NCBI GenBank assembly: GCA_913777465.1 | Contig: CAJYRQ010000097.1 | Coordinates: forward strand, 1 to 37,075 | DNA: 37,075 bases | Source of the DNA: an uncultured Chryseobacterium sp. | GTDB taxonomy: Bacteria; Bacteroidota; Bacteroidia; Flavobacteriales; Weeksellaceae | Direction: 5' to 3' | Shown here: positions 7,533 through 16,020 of the stretch, piece after piece | How the letters are laid out: each line of letters starts with the position of its first letter | Position numbering within the stretch: position 1 is the first letter of the stretch | Program-made: the position numbers and the translations under genes | Notes under the pieces: model-generated | Databases searched by the model: none | Told to the model about the DNA's origin: nothing | The model's input: only the letters and a program-made list of their open reading frames with translations

Positions 7533-7556
7533 TAGGGCTTTGAGCCCTATTAACGT
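7526..7556. terminator. Perfect hairpin overlapping the purK stop
   Basis: ACGTTAATAGGGCT (7526-7539) and AGCCCTATTAACGT (7543-7556) are perfect complements around a 3-base loop. The purK stop codon (7530-7532) is in the left arm. Neither side has a good T-run, so it is not a textbook terminator. It lies between purK and the convergent antiporter gene and could serve both. Confidence 0.55.
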
Positions 7557-7561
7557 AGCCG

Positions 7562-9682
7562 CTATTTAAAAATCTTCTTAATCACATTCCCGATCTCCAT
7601 GAAATCATCATGGTTTCCGACGGATCTTTTTTCGGCACTGTTTTCAGATTCAGAATACGGGAAAATAAGCAGGTAATTCTTATCGGCCAGGCTTCTGTTC
7701 AGCAGTTCCGGGATCAGCCGCATTCTTGGAATATAGGAAGGCATGCCCCGTTTGGCCATAAACAGGACCAGTGCTTCGTCATCTTTCAGCTGAGCTGCTG
7801 TCTCTTCACCGTCTTTCCAGGCATTCATGATGATGAATTCGGCTTCGATATTGGCTTTTTTAATGATTTTCTGAAGAATATCAAGGATCTTTTCCGAAGC
7901 GTAGAATACCAGGGTGGCTCCTGAATTTCTGGCGATGTTCCATATCCTTAGCAAAGCGTGGAAAAATCCGGCTTCCAGATGGGCTTTTTCGGGGATCATC
8001 ACGGCATACCTTTTTACGGTGGACAAAGGCTGGGCAGCATGATATACCAGCACATTCACATCTTCATTCTGCAGGTATCCGTTATAAAGATTGTACACAA
8101 AAGAAGGGGAGAACCCTTTATCATCATTAACGGCAATAATCAGGTCGGTAATTTTCTGTTCTTTAATCACATTGTTTACCCCGTTGATCACGTCGTTGTC
8201 ATATCTTTTCAGCGACTGGAGCTTTACATCAGCGGCAGCAGCGGCATCAGTAGCGGTGTGCAGAAGCTTTTCGGCATTTTTTACCGAAGATTCATTTTTA
8301 TCTTCATTAATGATATTTAAAGCATACAGATGCTCCGTGTTGGAATGGGCTTTAATTAAAATCCCCAGATTCACCATCCGTTCGACCGTTGTTTCATAAT
8401 TAACGGCCAGCAGGATATTTTCCTCTTCATGGCTGTTGCCGGATACCGTATCTTCATTATCCTGTTCCGCAATCTTCTGGGCACTGGCCATCGATACAAA
8501 AGACGAAATCGTACAGGAAACAAGGATCAGCAAAATACTTCCGTTCAGAACGTGTTCGTTTAATAGTCTGATCGGTTCTCCGGTTTCAGTTTCGGAAAGG
8601 ATGATGTTGTAACCGACCATCACCGAAGCCAGAGTCGCTGCAGCAGAAGCCGAGCTCAGCCCGAAGATCAGCTTGCCTTCTTCTTTGGTCAGACGGAAGG
8701 TTTTTTGGGTGGCCACTGCCGAAAGGTATTTCCCGCCGATGGAAGCCACCAGCATAATCCCTGCCACTTCCAGGGTTTCCCAGCTTTTGAAAAATACCTT
8801 AAAGTCGATCAGCATTCCAACGCTGATCAGGAAGAATGGGATAAAGATAGCATTACCGACAAACTCCACCCGGTTCATCAGCGACGAGGTATGCGGAATC
8901 AGCCTGTTCAGGGCCAACCCTGCAAAGAAAGCCCCTATAATGGCCTCCACACCGGCCAGTTCTGCCAGCAGGGCAGCAAGGTAAATCATCACCAGAACGA
9001 AAATATACTGCGAAATCTTATCATCCACCTTTTTGAAAAACCAGCGGCCGATGATCGGGAAAACCAGCAGAACAATCAGCCCGAAAACAACAAAGGAAAC
9101 CGAAAGCTTTACCCAGAATTCCGTACCCACATCTCCCTGCGACATCCCCACGATCACGGCCAGAACCAATAAAGCGAGAATATCCGTAATCATCGTTCCG
9201 CCGACGGTAATGTTAACGGCCGGATTTTTGGCAATCCCGAGTTTGCTGACCAGAGGATAAGCAATTAAGGTGTGCGACGAAAACAAGCTCGCAAAAAGCA
9301 CGGAGGTAAGCACGGAAAAATGCAGGAGGTAATAGGCGCCGAAATAGCCCAAAACAAAAGGAACCGTAAAGGTATAAATTCCGAAGGTAAGGCTCTTCCA
9401 TTTATTTTTTTTGAAATCGCCCATGTCGATTTCCAGCCCGGCCAGGAACATGATGTAAAGAAGCCCGGTGGTTCCGGTAACCACGATGCTGCTGTCCCGC
9501 GCAAGGACGTTGAATCCGTTCGGGCCGATGACGGCACCGGCAATAATCAAGCCCAGCAGATGCGGAACTTTGATCTTATTTAAAAGCAGCGGTGCGGCAA
9601 GGATGATGATTAAGACCAACAGGAATTTCAGGACCGGGTCTTCAATGGGAAGACTCAGGTTGTGTATGCTCAGTAAGTTCAT
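7562..9682 (-). CDS. CPA2 cation:proton antiporter with C-terminal USP-like region
   Basis: The 706-residue protein has an N-terminal Na+/H+ exchanger domain (Kef/CPA2 type, about residues 10-400) with many hydrophobic segments. It includes KVPHLLGLIIAGAVIGPNGF near the start and LAELAGVEAIIGAFFAGLAL, which carries conserved acidic residues of the ion path. From about residue 410 a soluble part of nearly 300 residues follows. Its strand-helix pattern (NILLAVNYETTVERMVNLG, later KRYAVMIPEKAHLEAGFFHAL) resembles two universal-stress-protein-like domains, which probably act as a cytoplasmic regulatory unit. The ion (Na+ or K+) cannot be told from sequence. It follows the lipoprotein gene by 7 bases, so the two are an operon. 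Confidence 0.9.
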   Translation of the reverse strand: MNLLSIHNLSLPIEDPVLKFLLVLIIILAAPLLLNKIKVPHLLGLIIAGAVIGPNGFNVLARDSSIVVTGTTGLLYIMFLAGLEIDMGDFKKNKWKSLTFGIYTFTVPFVLGYFGAYYLLHFSVLTSVLFASLFSSHTLIAYPLVSKLGIAKNPAVNITVGGTMITDILALLVLAVIVGMSQGDVGTEFWVKLSVSFVVFGLIVLLVFPIIGRWFFKKVDDKISQYIFVLVMIYLAALLAELAGVEAIIGAFFAGLALNRLIPHTSSLMNRVEFVGNAIFIPFFLISVGMLIDFKVFFKSWETLEVAGIMLVASIGGKYLSAVATQKTFRLTKEEGKLIFGLSSASAAATLASVMVGYNIILSETETGEPIRLLNEHVLNGSILLILVSCTISSFVSMASAQKIAEQDNEDTVSGNSHEEENILLAVNYETTVERMVNLGILIKAHSNTEHLYALNIINEDKNESSVKNAEKLLHTATDAAAAADVKLQSLKRYDNDVINGVNNVIKEQKITDLIIAVNDDKGFSPSFVYNLYNGYLQNEDVNVLVYHAAQPLSTVKRYAVMIPEKAHLEAGFFHALLRIWNIARNSGATLVFYASEKILDILQKIIKKANIEAEFIIMNAWKDGEETAAQLKDDEALVLFMAKRGMPSYIPRMRLIPELLNRSLADKNYLLIFPYSESENSAEKRSVGNHDDFMEIGNVIKKIFK

Positions 9683-9689
9683 GATTTGA

Positions 9690-10259
9690 TTATTTGGTGG
9701 TACGAACCAATTCTACAGAGAATTTTGCCATACAGTTGTTGTCTGCGGTAATGCTTCGGGTGCCTCTCATTTTATTGGCGGAGAAATCATTAAGCAGAAC
9801 ATTCATGGTCACCTGCTTCTTGGAAGTGGAATCGGTTTTGAAGTTAAGCTTTACTTCGTTGTTTTCAAATTTTCCGGAATATACCCTGACGAGATTATTG
9901 TTGTTGATGATTTTCGTTAAAAGCTGGATGGAGTCGCTGTCGAATTCCCACGTATCCGTCCGCTGGTCGCCCACTACATAATCGCTGCAGTTGGACTCCG
10001 TACAGATCACTTTCCCGGTCCATAAACCGGCTACCTCAGGCGGCCAGATGTTAATTTTTACAGAATCTTTTTTGGTCGCAAAAATACTGTCTCTCATCTT
10101 TAGAAGAGACTGGTATTCGGATTCTTTCTGGGCGAATGCTTTTTCCTTTTCCAGCAGCTGCTGTTCTCTGGTCGTAAGGTCGTTTTCCTTTTTTCTGTTG
10201 TCGCAGCTTATGAAAAGCAATAAAAAGGTAAAACCGGCAAATAAGGCGTTTTTTATCAT
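9690..10259 (-). CDS. Predicted lipoprotein with coiled-coil segment
   Basis: The 189-residue product starts with a lipoprotein signal (FLLLFISC, lipid-attached Cys19). A charged stretch at about 25-60, rich in Glu, Lys and Gln, probably forms a coiled coil. The rest, from WPPEVAGLWTGKVICTES on, has alternating strands like a small barrel and two cysteines close together, as in ESNC. I do not recognise a named family. It is the first gene of an operon with the antiporter. A near-consensus box, TTATTTTG, ends two bases before the ATG. The context suggests an envelope protein made together with the antiporter; this is inference. Confidence 0.75.
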   Translation of the reverse strand: MIKNALFAGFTFLLLFISCDNRKKENDLTTREQQLLEKEKAFAQKESEYQSLLKMRDSIFATKKDSVKINIWPPEVAGLWTGKVICTESNCSDYVVGDQRTDTWEFDSDSIQLLTKIINNNNLVRVYSGKFENNEVKLNFKTDSTSKKQVTMNVLLNDFSANKMRGTRSITADNNCMAKFSVELVRTTK

Positions 10260-10345
10260 ATCAAAATAACTTGGTCCCTACAAGATAAGAAAAAATACCA
10301 GAATGGAGGAGCATCTGGTTTTAATAATTAACTAACAAACTCCGT

Positions 10346-11257
10346 TTATGGCTGTTCAATTTTTTGTCTTTTAAACATCTCCCGGTTATAATTAATAATG
10401 AATACTCCTAAAATGATTAAAGCTGCTGCAATAATAAATTTAGCTGAAATTTTTTCATCCAGGATCAGCCAGCTTAAAAATATGGAGATGATCGTATTCA
10501 CATAGGCTAAAATAGAAACCTGTACCGGAGAAACTTTCGTCAGCGCATAATGATAAGCAAAAAAGGTAGCGACCGATCCGAATAAAGAAAGGTAGAGCAT
10601 AGCCCCGACACTTTTCAGCGACCAGCTTTCAAACCGATAATTTTCCGTAAACAGAAACGCGAAGATAATCTGGACGATTCCGGCAAAGGCAAACTGGTAA
10701 AAAAGATTCAACGAAATATTTTTGCTTTGAATGTTCATTTTTTTGGTGAAAATGGTTCCCGATGCCCATCCCAGGATGCCACAGAAGAGCAGGAATATCC
10801 CCAACCGGTAATCCGGGTTGGCCAGATCCCTGATGCCGTCCCAGAAAATAAAGGCAATTCCGCTGAAGCAGGTGAGAACACCCGTTAAAGCTTTATACGT
10901 AAATTTCTGCAGGCGTAGGGCAACACTTCCTAAAAACACGATGATGGGAGAGGTTGCACTGATTAATGAGGTGAGGCTGCTGGTAATGTTTTCTTCTGCA
11001 ACAGTAGTTAATCCATTGGCAATAATCAGCATCAGTGAAGCAAATATGAGCTGGTACTTCAGGTTTTTCCATCCGATCCACTGAAACTGTTTCCGGTACA
11101 AAAGAATCATCAGCATGATCAGGGCAGCTAAAAACTGCCGGATTCCCGCCACAAACCAGGCCGGGATCGTTTCAACAGCAACCCGGATGGATAGGAAAGT
11201 GGTTCCCCAGACAATAGCTACGGTAAGGATGGCGAGGGTAAGTCTGTAATCTTTCAA
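10346..11257 (-). CDS. EamA/DMT family transporter
   Basis: This inner-membrane protein of about 303 residues has the ten-helix, two-repeat drug/metabolite transporter layout. The first EamA repeat opens with LTVAIVWGTTFLSIRVAVET, and the second contains LGWASGTIFTKKMNI and ends with LSWLILDEKIS. Substrates of such exporters are amino acids, metabolites or drugs, and none can be assigned here. The start is uncertain because there is no nearby ATG. The frame is open from a TTG at 11275, but that TTG is the end of a perfect -7 box, so I favour the TTG at 11257 (product beginning with KDYRLTLA). An ATT at 11263 is another option. Confidence 0.85.
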   Translation of the reverse strand: MKDYRLTLAILTVAIVWGTTFLSIRVAVETIPAWFVAGIRQFLAALIMLMILLYRKQFQWIGWKNLKYQLIFASLMLIIANGLTTVAEENITSSLTSLISATSPIIVFLGSVALRLQKFTYKALTGVLTCFSGIAFIFWDGIRDLANPDYRLGIFLLFCGILGWASGTIFTKKMNIQSKNISLNLFYQFAFAGIVQIIFAFLFTENYRFESWSLKSVGAMLYLSLFGSVATFFAYHYALTKVSPVQVSILAYVNTIISIFLSWLILDEKISAKFIIAAALIILGVFIINYNREMFKRQKIEQP

Positions 11258-11272
11258 AACAATGGTATTTTG

Positions 11273-11280
11273 CAAAAATA
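11273..11280 (-). promoter_or_regulatory. -7 promoter box of the EamA gene
   Basis: TATTTTTG on the reverse strand is a perfect TAnnTTTG box. It ends 15 bases before the TTG at 11257 and makes the more upstream TTG start impossible if used. Confidence 0.45.
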
Positions 11281-11341
11281 TTCAAATTAAAATATCCAGC
11301 GGTTCCCCGGAATTCGGAATAGAACAAGTTTTACGCCCTTT

Positions 11342-11372
11342 TTGGAAGAACCTTATTAATTTTTTATCTTTG
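11342..11372 (+). promoter_or_regulatory. Promoter of purE
   Basis: TTG (11342-11344) and TATCTTTG (11365-11372), 20 bases apart, match the Bacteroidota -33/-7 consensus. The leader to the ATG at 11394 is 21 bases. Confidence 0.65.
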
Positions 11373-11393
11373 GGCATCTAATAAAATTGAAGA

Positions 11394-11897
11394 ATGGTAG
11401 GAATTATAATGGGAAGTCAGAGCGACTTGCCGATCATGGAACAGGCAGCCGGATTTTTAAAATCACTGGATATCCCTTACGAGCTGACGGTGGTTTCCGC
11501 GCACCGCACACCGGAAAGAATGTTTGATTATGCCAAGACGGCGAAAGAAAGAGGCTTGAAAGTAATTGTAGCCGGCGCTGGAGGCGCGGCCCATCTTCCG
11601 GGAATGGTTGCCAGCTGTACCACTTTACCGGTAATCGGGGTCCCGATTTTATCCGGCAATTCCATCGACGGGTGGGATTCGGTGCTTTCCATTCTTCAGA
11701 TGCCGGGCGGGATTCCGGTAGCTACCGTAGCCCTCAACGGTGCCCTGAACGCAGGGATTTTAGCAGCAAAGATTATTGCGGCTTCCGATGAGCAGGTGTC
11801 TGAGAATCTTCAGAAATACCAGGATGCACTAAAAGATAAAGTATTGGGAACCGTTGACGATATCAAAGCCAAACATCCCAACCATTTCGATCAGTAA
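11394..11897 (+). CDS. purE: N5-carboxyaminoimidazole ribonucleotide mutase
   Basis: Class I PurE moves the carboxyl group of N5-CAIR to give CAIR, the step after PurK. The 167-residue protein shows the family signatures in order: VGIIMGSQSD at the start (phosphate-binding loop), SAHRTP at 35-40 with the catalytic histidine, GAGGAAHLPGM at 61-71 and SILQMPGGIPVATVA. Length is normal for this octameric cytoplasmic enzyme. Presence of purK in the same window supports the two-step bacterial route over the direct class II route. It has its own promoter and a strong hairpin after the stop. Confidence 0.98.
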   Translation: MVGIIMGSQSDLPIMEQAAGFLKSLDIPYELTVVSAHRTPERMFDYAKTAKERGLKVIVAGAGGAAHLPGMVASCTTLPVIGVPILSGNSIDGWDSVLSILQMPGGIPVATVALNGALNAGILAAKIIAASDEQVSENLQKYQDALKDKVLGTVDDIKAKHPNHFDQ

Positions 11898-11918
11898 TTT
11901 TTTTAATTGAATGATAGA

Positions 11919-11957
11919 AACCGGGGCTCACGAATTTCGTGAGTCCCGGTTATTTTT
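11919..11957. terminator. Bidirectional terminator between purE and the BspA-type gene
   Basis: AACCGGGGCTCACGA (11919-11933) pairs with TCGTGAGTCCCGGTT (11937-11951), with one G-T wobble. A T-run (TATTTTTTATT) follows on the forward strand and A/T-rich sequence lies on the other side, so it can end both convergent genes. Confidence 0.85.
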
Positions 11958-13339
11958 TATTGTTTGATAAATTTTAAATTCCGGATATTTTTATCGGAAA
12001 TCAGCTGAAGAATATAGTTCCCTGAAACCAGACTCCGGATATCAATTTTCCCATCGCTCAGCATTCCCCTTAAAACCGTTCTTCCGCTTGGGTCGAAGAT
12101 CGTAAACTGCTCTGCTTTGGCATTGCTGACAAAAATAAAATCGGTGGCAGGATTCGGATAAATGCCGATATCATTTTTAGTTTTAACATCCGACACCCCT
12201 AAAAGCGACTGGCATTCCCCGCTGTAGTTGTCTCCGGAAATCGACCAGTTTTTAGTGGTAACCAGGTAATTTCTGGCAATGACGGATGCCGGGGAACTGT
12301 AAATAAGCGGAGCGGCACTGTATAGATTAAGTCCGGATGGCGTAGCAGGATTACCGGCCCATCCGACCAGTGTATTGCTGTAATTTGAGCAGTCGATCCC
12401 CGAATTTGTGATCATGGATCCCGCCATGGAAACAGAACTGAGATTCCATTTTCCAAGGCTGTAATTGAATTGAACGGCATCTTCAAGCAGAGACCGGGTA
12501 TCCGTAACATTGGAGGTATCCCAATCGGTAATATCCTGATTGAATTCCGAGCAGATGTGAAGCATGTGCATCATACTTGTCACCTTGGAAGTGTTCCAGC
12601 TTCCGATAGGCTGATTGAATTTGGAAAGGTAATGAAACATCCAGTCCATATTCGTTACATTCGAGACATCCCAGTTGCCGACCGGCTGATTAAAATTTCC
12701 GGCACTGGCAAAGACATGGCTCATATTCGTTACCGATGAGGTATTCCAAAGGTTGATCGTAGGATTTCCGATAAGAGAAGTACAGTTATAGAACATGGCA
12801 GACATACTGGTAACCAACGAGAGGTCAGGAATATCAGTTGCCGTTACATTTAAGTTGCTGCACCCAGAGAATGCCCACTCCATGCTGCTCCACTGGATAT
12901 TTCCCCATTGTGAAACTTCCAGGATCTTTTTTACATCTCCGTTGAAAGAAAACAGGTTGGGAATTTTCAGGCTGGGCGAAATAAAGGCCAGATTAGGAAA
13001 TTTAACGGTATGGAAATTCCCGTTGCCGTTGCTTATTTTCACTCTATAGGTGGCATCGCCGGGATTGGGATTTTCGGGTGTACCGAAATCGATAAGGAAA
13101 TGATCTGCAGAAGTGATGGTAAAATTCTGGCTATGGGCAGGAAATCCTACTTCTTCCCAGGAAACGCTGAAATTATTTCCTGCACCGGGAAACCAGATCT
13201 GGCTGGCAGAAGATGCCGTTCCTGAAAATACACTGGTGCTTTGATTACCCGGTTTCCAGATGGTAATAAACTCGTTTTGGGCTTTTATAACCTGAATGGT
13301 TACCATAAATAAAAGCAGCGTTATTAGTTTTTTACACAT
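11957..13339 (-). CDS. BspA-type leucine-rich repeat surface protein with T9SS type A sorting domain
   Basis: The 460-residue protein has a signal peptide (ending near VIKAQ). Its central region, about 145-325, holds BspA/DUF285 repeats of the form WDVSNVTNMDWMF-x-FNQPIG. At least five can be seen, such as NTSSVTNMSHVF, NTSKVTSMMHML and DTSNVTDTRSLL. The last 75 residues begin GIYPNPATDFIFVS and end NYILQLISDKNIRNLKFIKQ, the type A sorting domain that directs proteins through the type IX secretion system. It should therefore be released or attached at the cell surface by the PorU/PorV machinery encoded at 19834-24963. The ligand is unknown; related repeats mediate adhesion. A weak -7 box, TATTTTTA, lies at 13373-13366. 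Confidence 0.9.
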   Translation of the reverse strand: MCKKLITLLLFMVTIQVIKAQNEFITIWKPGNQSTSVFSGTASSASQIWFPGAGNNFSVSWEEVGFPAHSQNFTITSADHFLIDFGTPENPNPGDATYRVKISNGNGNFHTVKFPNLAFISPSLKIPNLFSFNGDVKKILEVSQWGNIQWSSMEWAFSGCSNLNVTATDIPDLSLVTSMSAMFYNCTSLIGNPTINLWNTSSVTNMSHVFASAGNFNQPVGNWDVSNVTNMDWMFHYLSKFNQPIGSWNTSKVTSMMHMLHICSEFNQDITDWDTSNVTDTRSLLEDAVQFNYSLGKWNLSSVSMAGSMITNSGIDCSNYSNTLVGWAGNPATPSGLNLYSAAPLIYSSPASVIARNYLVTTKNWSISGDNYSGECQSLLGVSDVKTKNDIGIYPNPATDFIFVSNAKAEQFTIFDPSGRTVLRGMLSDGKIDIRSLVSGNYILQLISDKNIRNLKFIKQ

Positions 13340-13456
13340 ATCGGTATTTTTGTGATTAGTTACCGTAAAAATACTGAAATATTTAAAATATTAATTGTTT
13401 TATGGTTTTAAATGATTTTTTTTAACGTAAATAATTATTTTATGAATATTTATTAA

Positions 13457-13484
13457 TGAAAAAACTCTCCAAAGCGGAGAGTTT
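13457..13484 (-). terminator. Terminator of the YiaA-like gene
   Basis: On the reverse strand AAACTCTCC pairs with GGAGAGTTT around a five-base loop (GCTTT), followed by a run of six T. It starts 8 bases after the stop. Confidence 0.85.
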
Positions 13485-13491
13485 CATTTTT

Positions 13492-13884
13492 CTATTCCTG
13501 AAGCATATTGTCCCGGGTGTTTTTCTGTACGGCAATGGCTCCGAAAAGCGCCAGTAAGAAAGCAAATCCGTAAAATCCTTTTTCGCTAGGAAGAATGGTG
13601 GCATTCCAAAGGCCGATGGCCAGTAAAACAATGGAAGATAAGGTGGCAAACCAGCAGATCCCGTAATAAATATCCGTTACCTTAATATTTTCCAGCCGGT
13701 CTCTAACGGCCTTCTGTAAAGATACTACTGCAAAAAGCCCATACAGCAGGATGGTAAAATAATACCCTTTTTCATTCAGCTGCATTTCCGCTCTTGCCAA
13801 TCCTACGATAAAACCGATCATTCCGGCTCCTAAAGCGATCCATGATGCCGCGACAAATGCGGTTGATACATTTTGCTTTTTCAT
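13492..13884 (-). CDS. YiaA/YiaB-like inner-membrane protein
   Basis: The 130-residue protein has four hydrophobic helices in two pairs. The pairs repeat a pattern, with MQLNEKGYYFTILLYGLFAVVSLQK in the first and ILPSEKGFYGFAFLLALFGAIAVQKN in the second. This EKGYY/EKGFY plus AVxLQK/AVQKN duplication is the YiaAB two-helix domain. The function is unknown. It has its own promoter and terminator, so it is a single-gene unit. Confidence 0.88.
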   Translation of the reverse strand: MKKQNVSTAFVAASWIALGAGMIGFIVGLARAEMQLNEKGYYFTILLYGLFAVVSLQKAVRDRLENIKVTDIYYGICWFATLSSIVLLAIGLWNATILPSEKGFYGFAFLLALFGAIAVQKNTRDNMLQE

Positions 13885-13907
13885 GTTTAATGTTTTTGTT
13901 AATGTCC

Positions 13908-13915
13908 CAAAGATA
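13908..13915 (-). promoter_or_regulatory. -7 promoter box of the YiaA-like gene
   Basis: TATCTTTG on the reverse strand is a perfect TAnnTTTG box, 23 bases before the ATG at 13884. Confidence 0.5.
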
Positions 13916-14445
13916 TTAATTTAAATTAAATGTGAACGGCAACTGGAATTTTTAAATTTTATTGTGCGGGATCGGAGGGGTGGTCGTAGTGAATAGTCAT
14001 TCGCTTCGCTTGTCAATAGTATAATTCAAGTTTTTTAAGTGGAATGCTAGGTTTTAAACGTTATGTTCGCAAAGTTTTTGAAATAAAAAGATGGTGTATA
14101 TGTCCGTTCGCGAAGGCTGAACTACGTTCGTAGACTTTCAGTTTATGTTCAGCAAATGGTAGCAATGGATATATTAAGGCTGAATAGCGAATAGTCAATT
14201 CCCTTCGTTTGTCAATTTTTCAGCGTATAAAAATCTGCTTAAATTTAAAAGCATAATTGTTAAGCCCTTGACCGAAAATTCCACTTTTTTGGAGGGGTGG
14301 CGAAAATTCTAAATGAATTTTTGACGGGGTGGTTTATAACATCAGCACATCAACAGTTAATGATGAATGGTCAATCCGTTTCACTTGCCAATTTTCAATG
14401 CATTAAGGTTTGCCATTCACTCGCAGAGCGAAATTCACCATTCAC
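13916..14445. repeat. Gene-free spacer with dispersed repeats
   Basis: I see no credible gene here. The spacer holds several GAATRGTCAATT / CGCTTCGCTTGTCAAT fragments (near 13990-14015, 14185-14220 and 14365-14445). It also holds one copy of a 55-bp repeat at 14278-14333, whose inverted partner is at 19531-19584. The open frames across it are products of repeat sequence. Confidence 0.7.
14278..14333 (+). repeat. 55-bp dispersed repeat, copy A
   Basis: The copy runs from ATTCCACTTTTTTGGAGG to TTTTTGACGGGGTGGT. It matches copy B (19531-19584) in reverse complement over nearly its full length, with a few substitutions in the middle. The inner part, AAAATTCTAAATGAATTTT, is itself palindromic. 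Confidence 0.85.
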
Positions 14446-14473
14446 AAAAAAACTCCCCAATCAATGGAGAGTT
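14446..14473 (-). terminator. Terminator of ahcY
   Basis: On the reverse strand AACTCTCC pairs with GGGGAGTT (one G-U) around a 7-base loop, followed by seven T. The left stem is the same AACTCTCC as in the YiaA-like gene's terminator. Confidence 0.85.
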
Positions 14474-14500
14474 TTTATTTTTGCCAGAAGCCAGAAGCTC

Positions 14501-15814
14501 TTAGTATCTGTAATATTCAGGTTTGAACGGACCTTCTACGTTTACTCCGATATAATCGGCTTGCTCTTGAGAAAGGGTTTCCAGCTCAACGCTTAATTTC
14601 TTAAGGTGAAGGGCAGCTACTTTTTCATCAAGGTGCTTAGGCAGCATATACACTTCGTTTCCGTACGCTTCGGAGTTGTTCCAAAGTTCGATCTGAGCCA
14701 GAGTCTGGTTGGAGAAAGAGTTGGACATTACGAAAGACGGGTGACCCGTTGCACATCCAAGGTTTACCAATCGGCCTTCTGCAAGGATGATCACTTCTTT
14801 TCCTTCGATGGTATAGATATCCACCTGAGGTTTTACTTCAGATTTTGTAGAACCGTAGTTTCCGTTTAACCAGGCCATATCGATTTCGTTATCGAAATGT
14901 CCGATGTTACAAACGATGGCTTTATCTTTCATTTTAAGGAAATGCTCACCTCTTACGATGTTGAAGTTACCGGTAGTCGTGATGATAATGTCTGCATTAT
15001 CCACCACGGTATCCAGTCTTTTCACTTCATATCCGTCCATGGCAGCCTGAAGCGCACAGATCGGGTCGATTTCAGTTACGGTAACGATAGAACCGGCTCC
15101 TCTGAAAGAGGCGGCCGTTCCTTTACCTACGTCTCCGTATCCGCAAACCACGACTCTTTTTCCGGCCAGCATCACGTCTGTCGCTCTTCTTACCGCATCT
15201 ACAGCAGATTCCTTACATCCGTATTTGTTGTCGAATTTGGATTTGGTTACCGAATCGTTTACGTTGATCGCAGGCATTACCAGAGTACCGTTCTTCATTC
15301 TTTCATACAGTCGGTGTACCCCGGTTGTGGTTTCTTCGGAAAGACCTTTGATATCTTTTGTCAGCTCAGGATATTTATCAAAAACCATATTGGTTAAATC
15401 GCCACCGTCATCAAGAATCATATTCAACGGTTTTCTGTCTTCACCGAAGAATAAAGTCTGCTCGATACACCAGTCGAATTCCTCTTCGTTAAGACCTTTC
15501 CATGCGTAAACAGGGATTCCTGCAGCAGCGATGGCAGCAGCAGCGTGATCCTGGGTAGAGAAGATATTACATGAAGACCAGGTAACTTCAGCACCTAAAG
15601 CCACAAGGGTCTCGATAAGCACAGCCGTCTGGATCGTCATGTGAAGACATCCTGCGATTCTTGCCCCTTTTAGCGGCTGAGACGGTCCGTATTCTTCACG
15701 GATAGCCATCAGACCCGGCATTTCTGCTTCAGCAAGGGTAATTTCTTTTCTTCCCCATTCTGCAAGGGCGATATCCTTAACTTTATAAGGAAGGTATTGT
15801 GTTGTTGTACTCAT
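14501..15814 (-). CDS. ahcY: Adenosylhomocysteinase
   Basis: AhcY hydrolyses S-adenosylhomocysteine to adenosine and homocysteine, clearing the inhibitor left by methyltransferases. The 437-residue protein is full length. [20 protein letters not shown] and [14 protein letters not shown] are in the substrate domain, and SVTKSKFDN (about 189-196) carries the catalytic lysine and aspartate. [11 protein letters not shown] (222-232) is the NAD-binding glycine loop, and the C-terminus is the conserved KPEYYRY. It is a cytoplasmic tetramer that keeps NAD bound. It forms a single-gene unit with a -7 box 38 bases upstream and a strong terminator. I see no SAH-riboswitch-like fold in the short leader. 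Confidence 0.98.
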   Translation of the reverse strand: MSTTTQYLPYKVKDIALAEWGRKEITLAEAEMPGLMAIREEYGPSQPLKGARIAGCLHMTIQTAVLIETLVALGAEVTWSSCNIFSTQDHAAAAIAAAGIPVYAWKGLNEEEFDWCIEQTLFFGEDRKPLNMILDDGGDLTNMVFDKYPELTKDIKGLSEETTTGVHRLYERMKNGTLVMPAINVNDSVTKSKFDNKYGCKESAVDAVRRATDVMLAGKRVVVCGYGDVGKGTAASFRGAGSIVTVTEIDPICALQAAMDGYEVKRLDTVVDNADIIITTTGNFNIVRGEHFLKMKDKAIVCNIGHFDNEIDMAWLNGNYGSTKSEVKPQVDIYTIEGKEVIILAEGRLVNLGCATGHPSFVMSNSFSNQTLAQIELWNNSEAYGNEVYMLPKHLDEKVAALHLKKLSVELETLSQEQADYIGVNVEGPFKPEYYRY

Positions 15815-15852
15815 ATGTAATGAATAAATTTAAATTCAGTGATAATAAGCTG

Positions 15853-15860
15853 CAAAATTA
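15853..15860 (-). promoter_or_regulatory. -7 promoter box of ahcY
   Basis: TAATTTTG on the reverse strand is a perfect TAnnTTTG box, 38 bases before the ATG. I found no good -33 TTG. Confidence 0.45.
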
Positions 15861-15993
15861 CAACTAATAATTAAAATAAAAAAACACTGACAGGTATTCC
15901 ATAACGTAAACTGATTTATAACAGGAATTTATCAATACGAGCCGGAAAAAGAGCCGCCTGGAATTGCTGATTTCCCTTCCAAAAAAAAATCAT

Positions 15994-16001
15994 TAATTTT
16001 G
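15994..16001 (+). promoter_or_regulatory. -7 promoter box of the phosphopantetheinyl transferase gene
   Basis: TAATTTTG is a perfect TAnnTTTG box, 19 bases before the ATG at 16021. The nearest TTG lies about 27 bases upstream, which is long for -33. Confidence 0.45.
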
Positions 16002-16020
16002 TATCCTCTAAAACATCACA

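Noticed and set aside
13345-13352. Perfect TATTTTTG box on the forward strand
   Set aside because: It points into the 5' region of the reverse-strand gap with no forward gene to serve, so it is probably chance in A/T-rich DNA.
14297-14596. 99-codon forward frame
   Set aside because: It starts in the 55-bp repeat, crosses the ahcY terminator and overlaps the ahcY 3' end in antisense.
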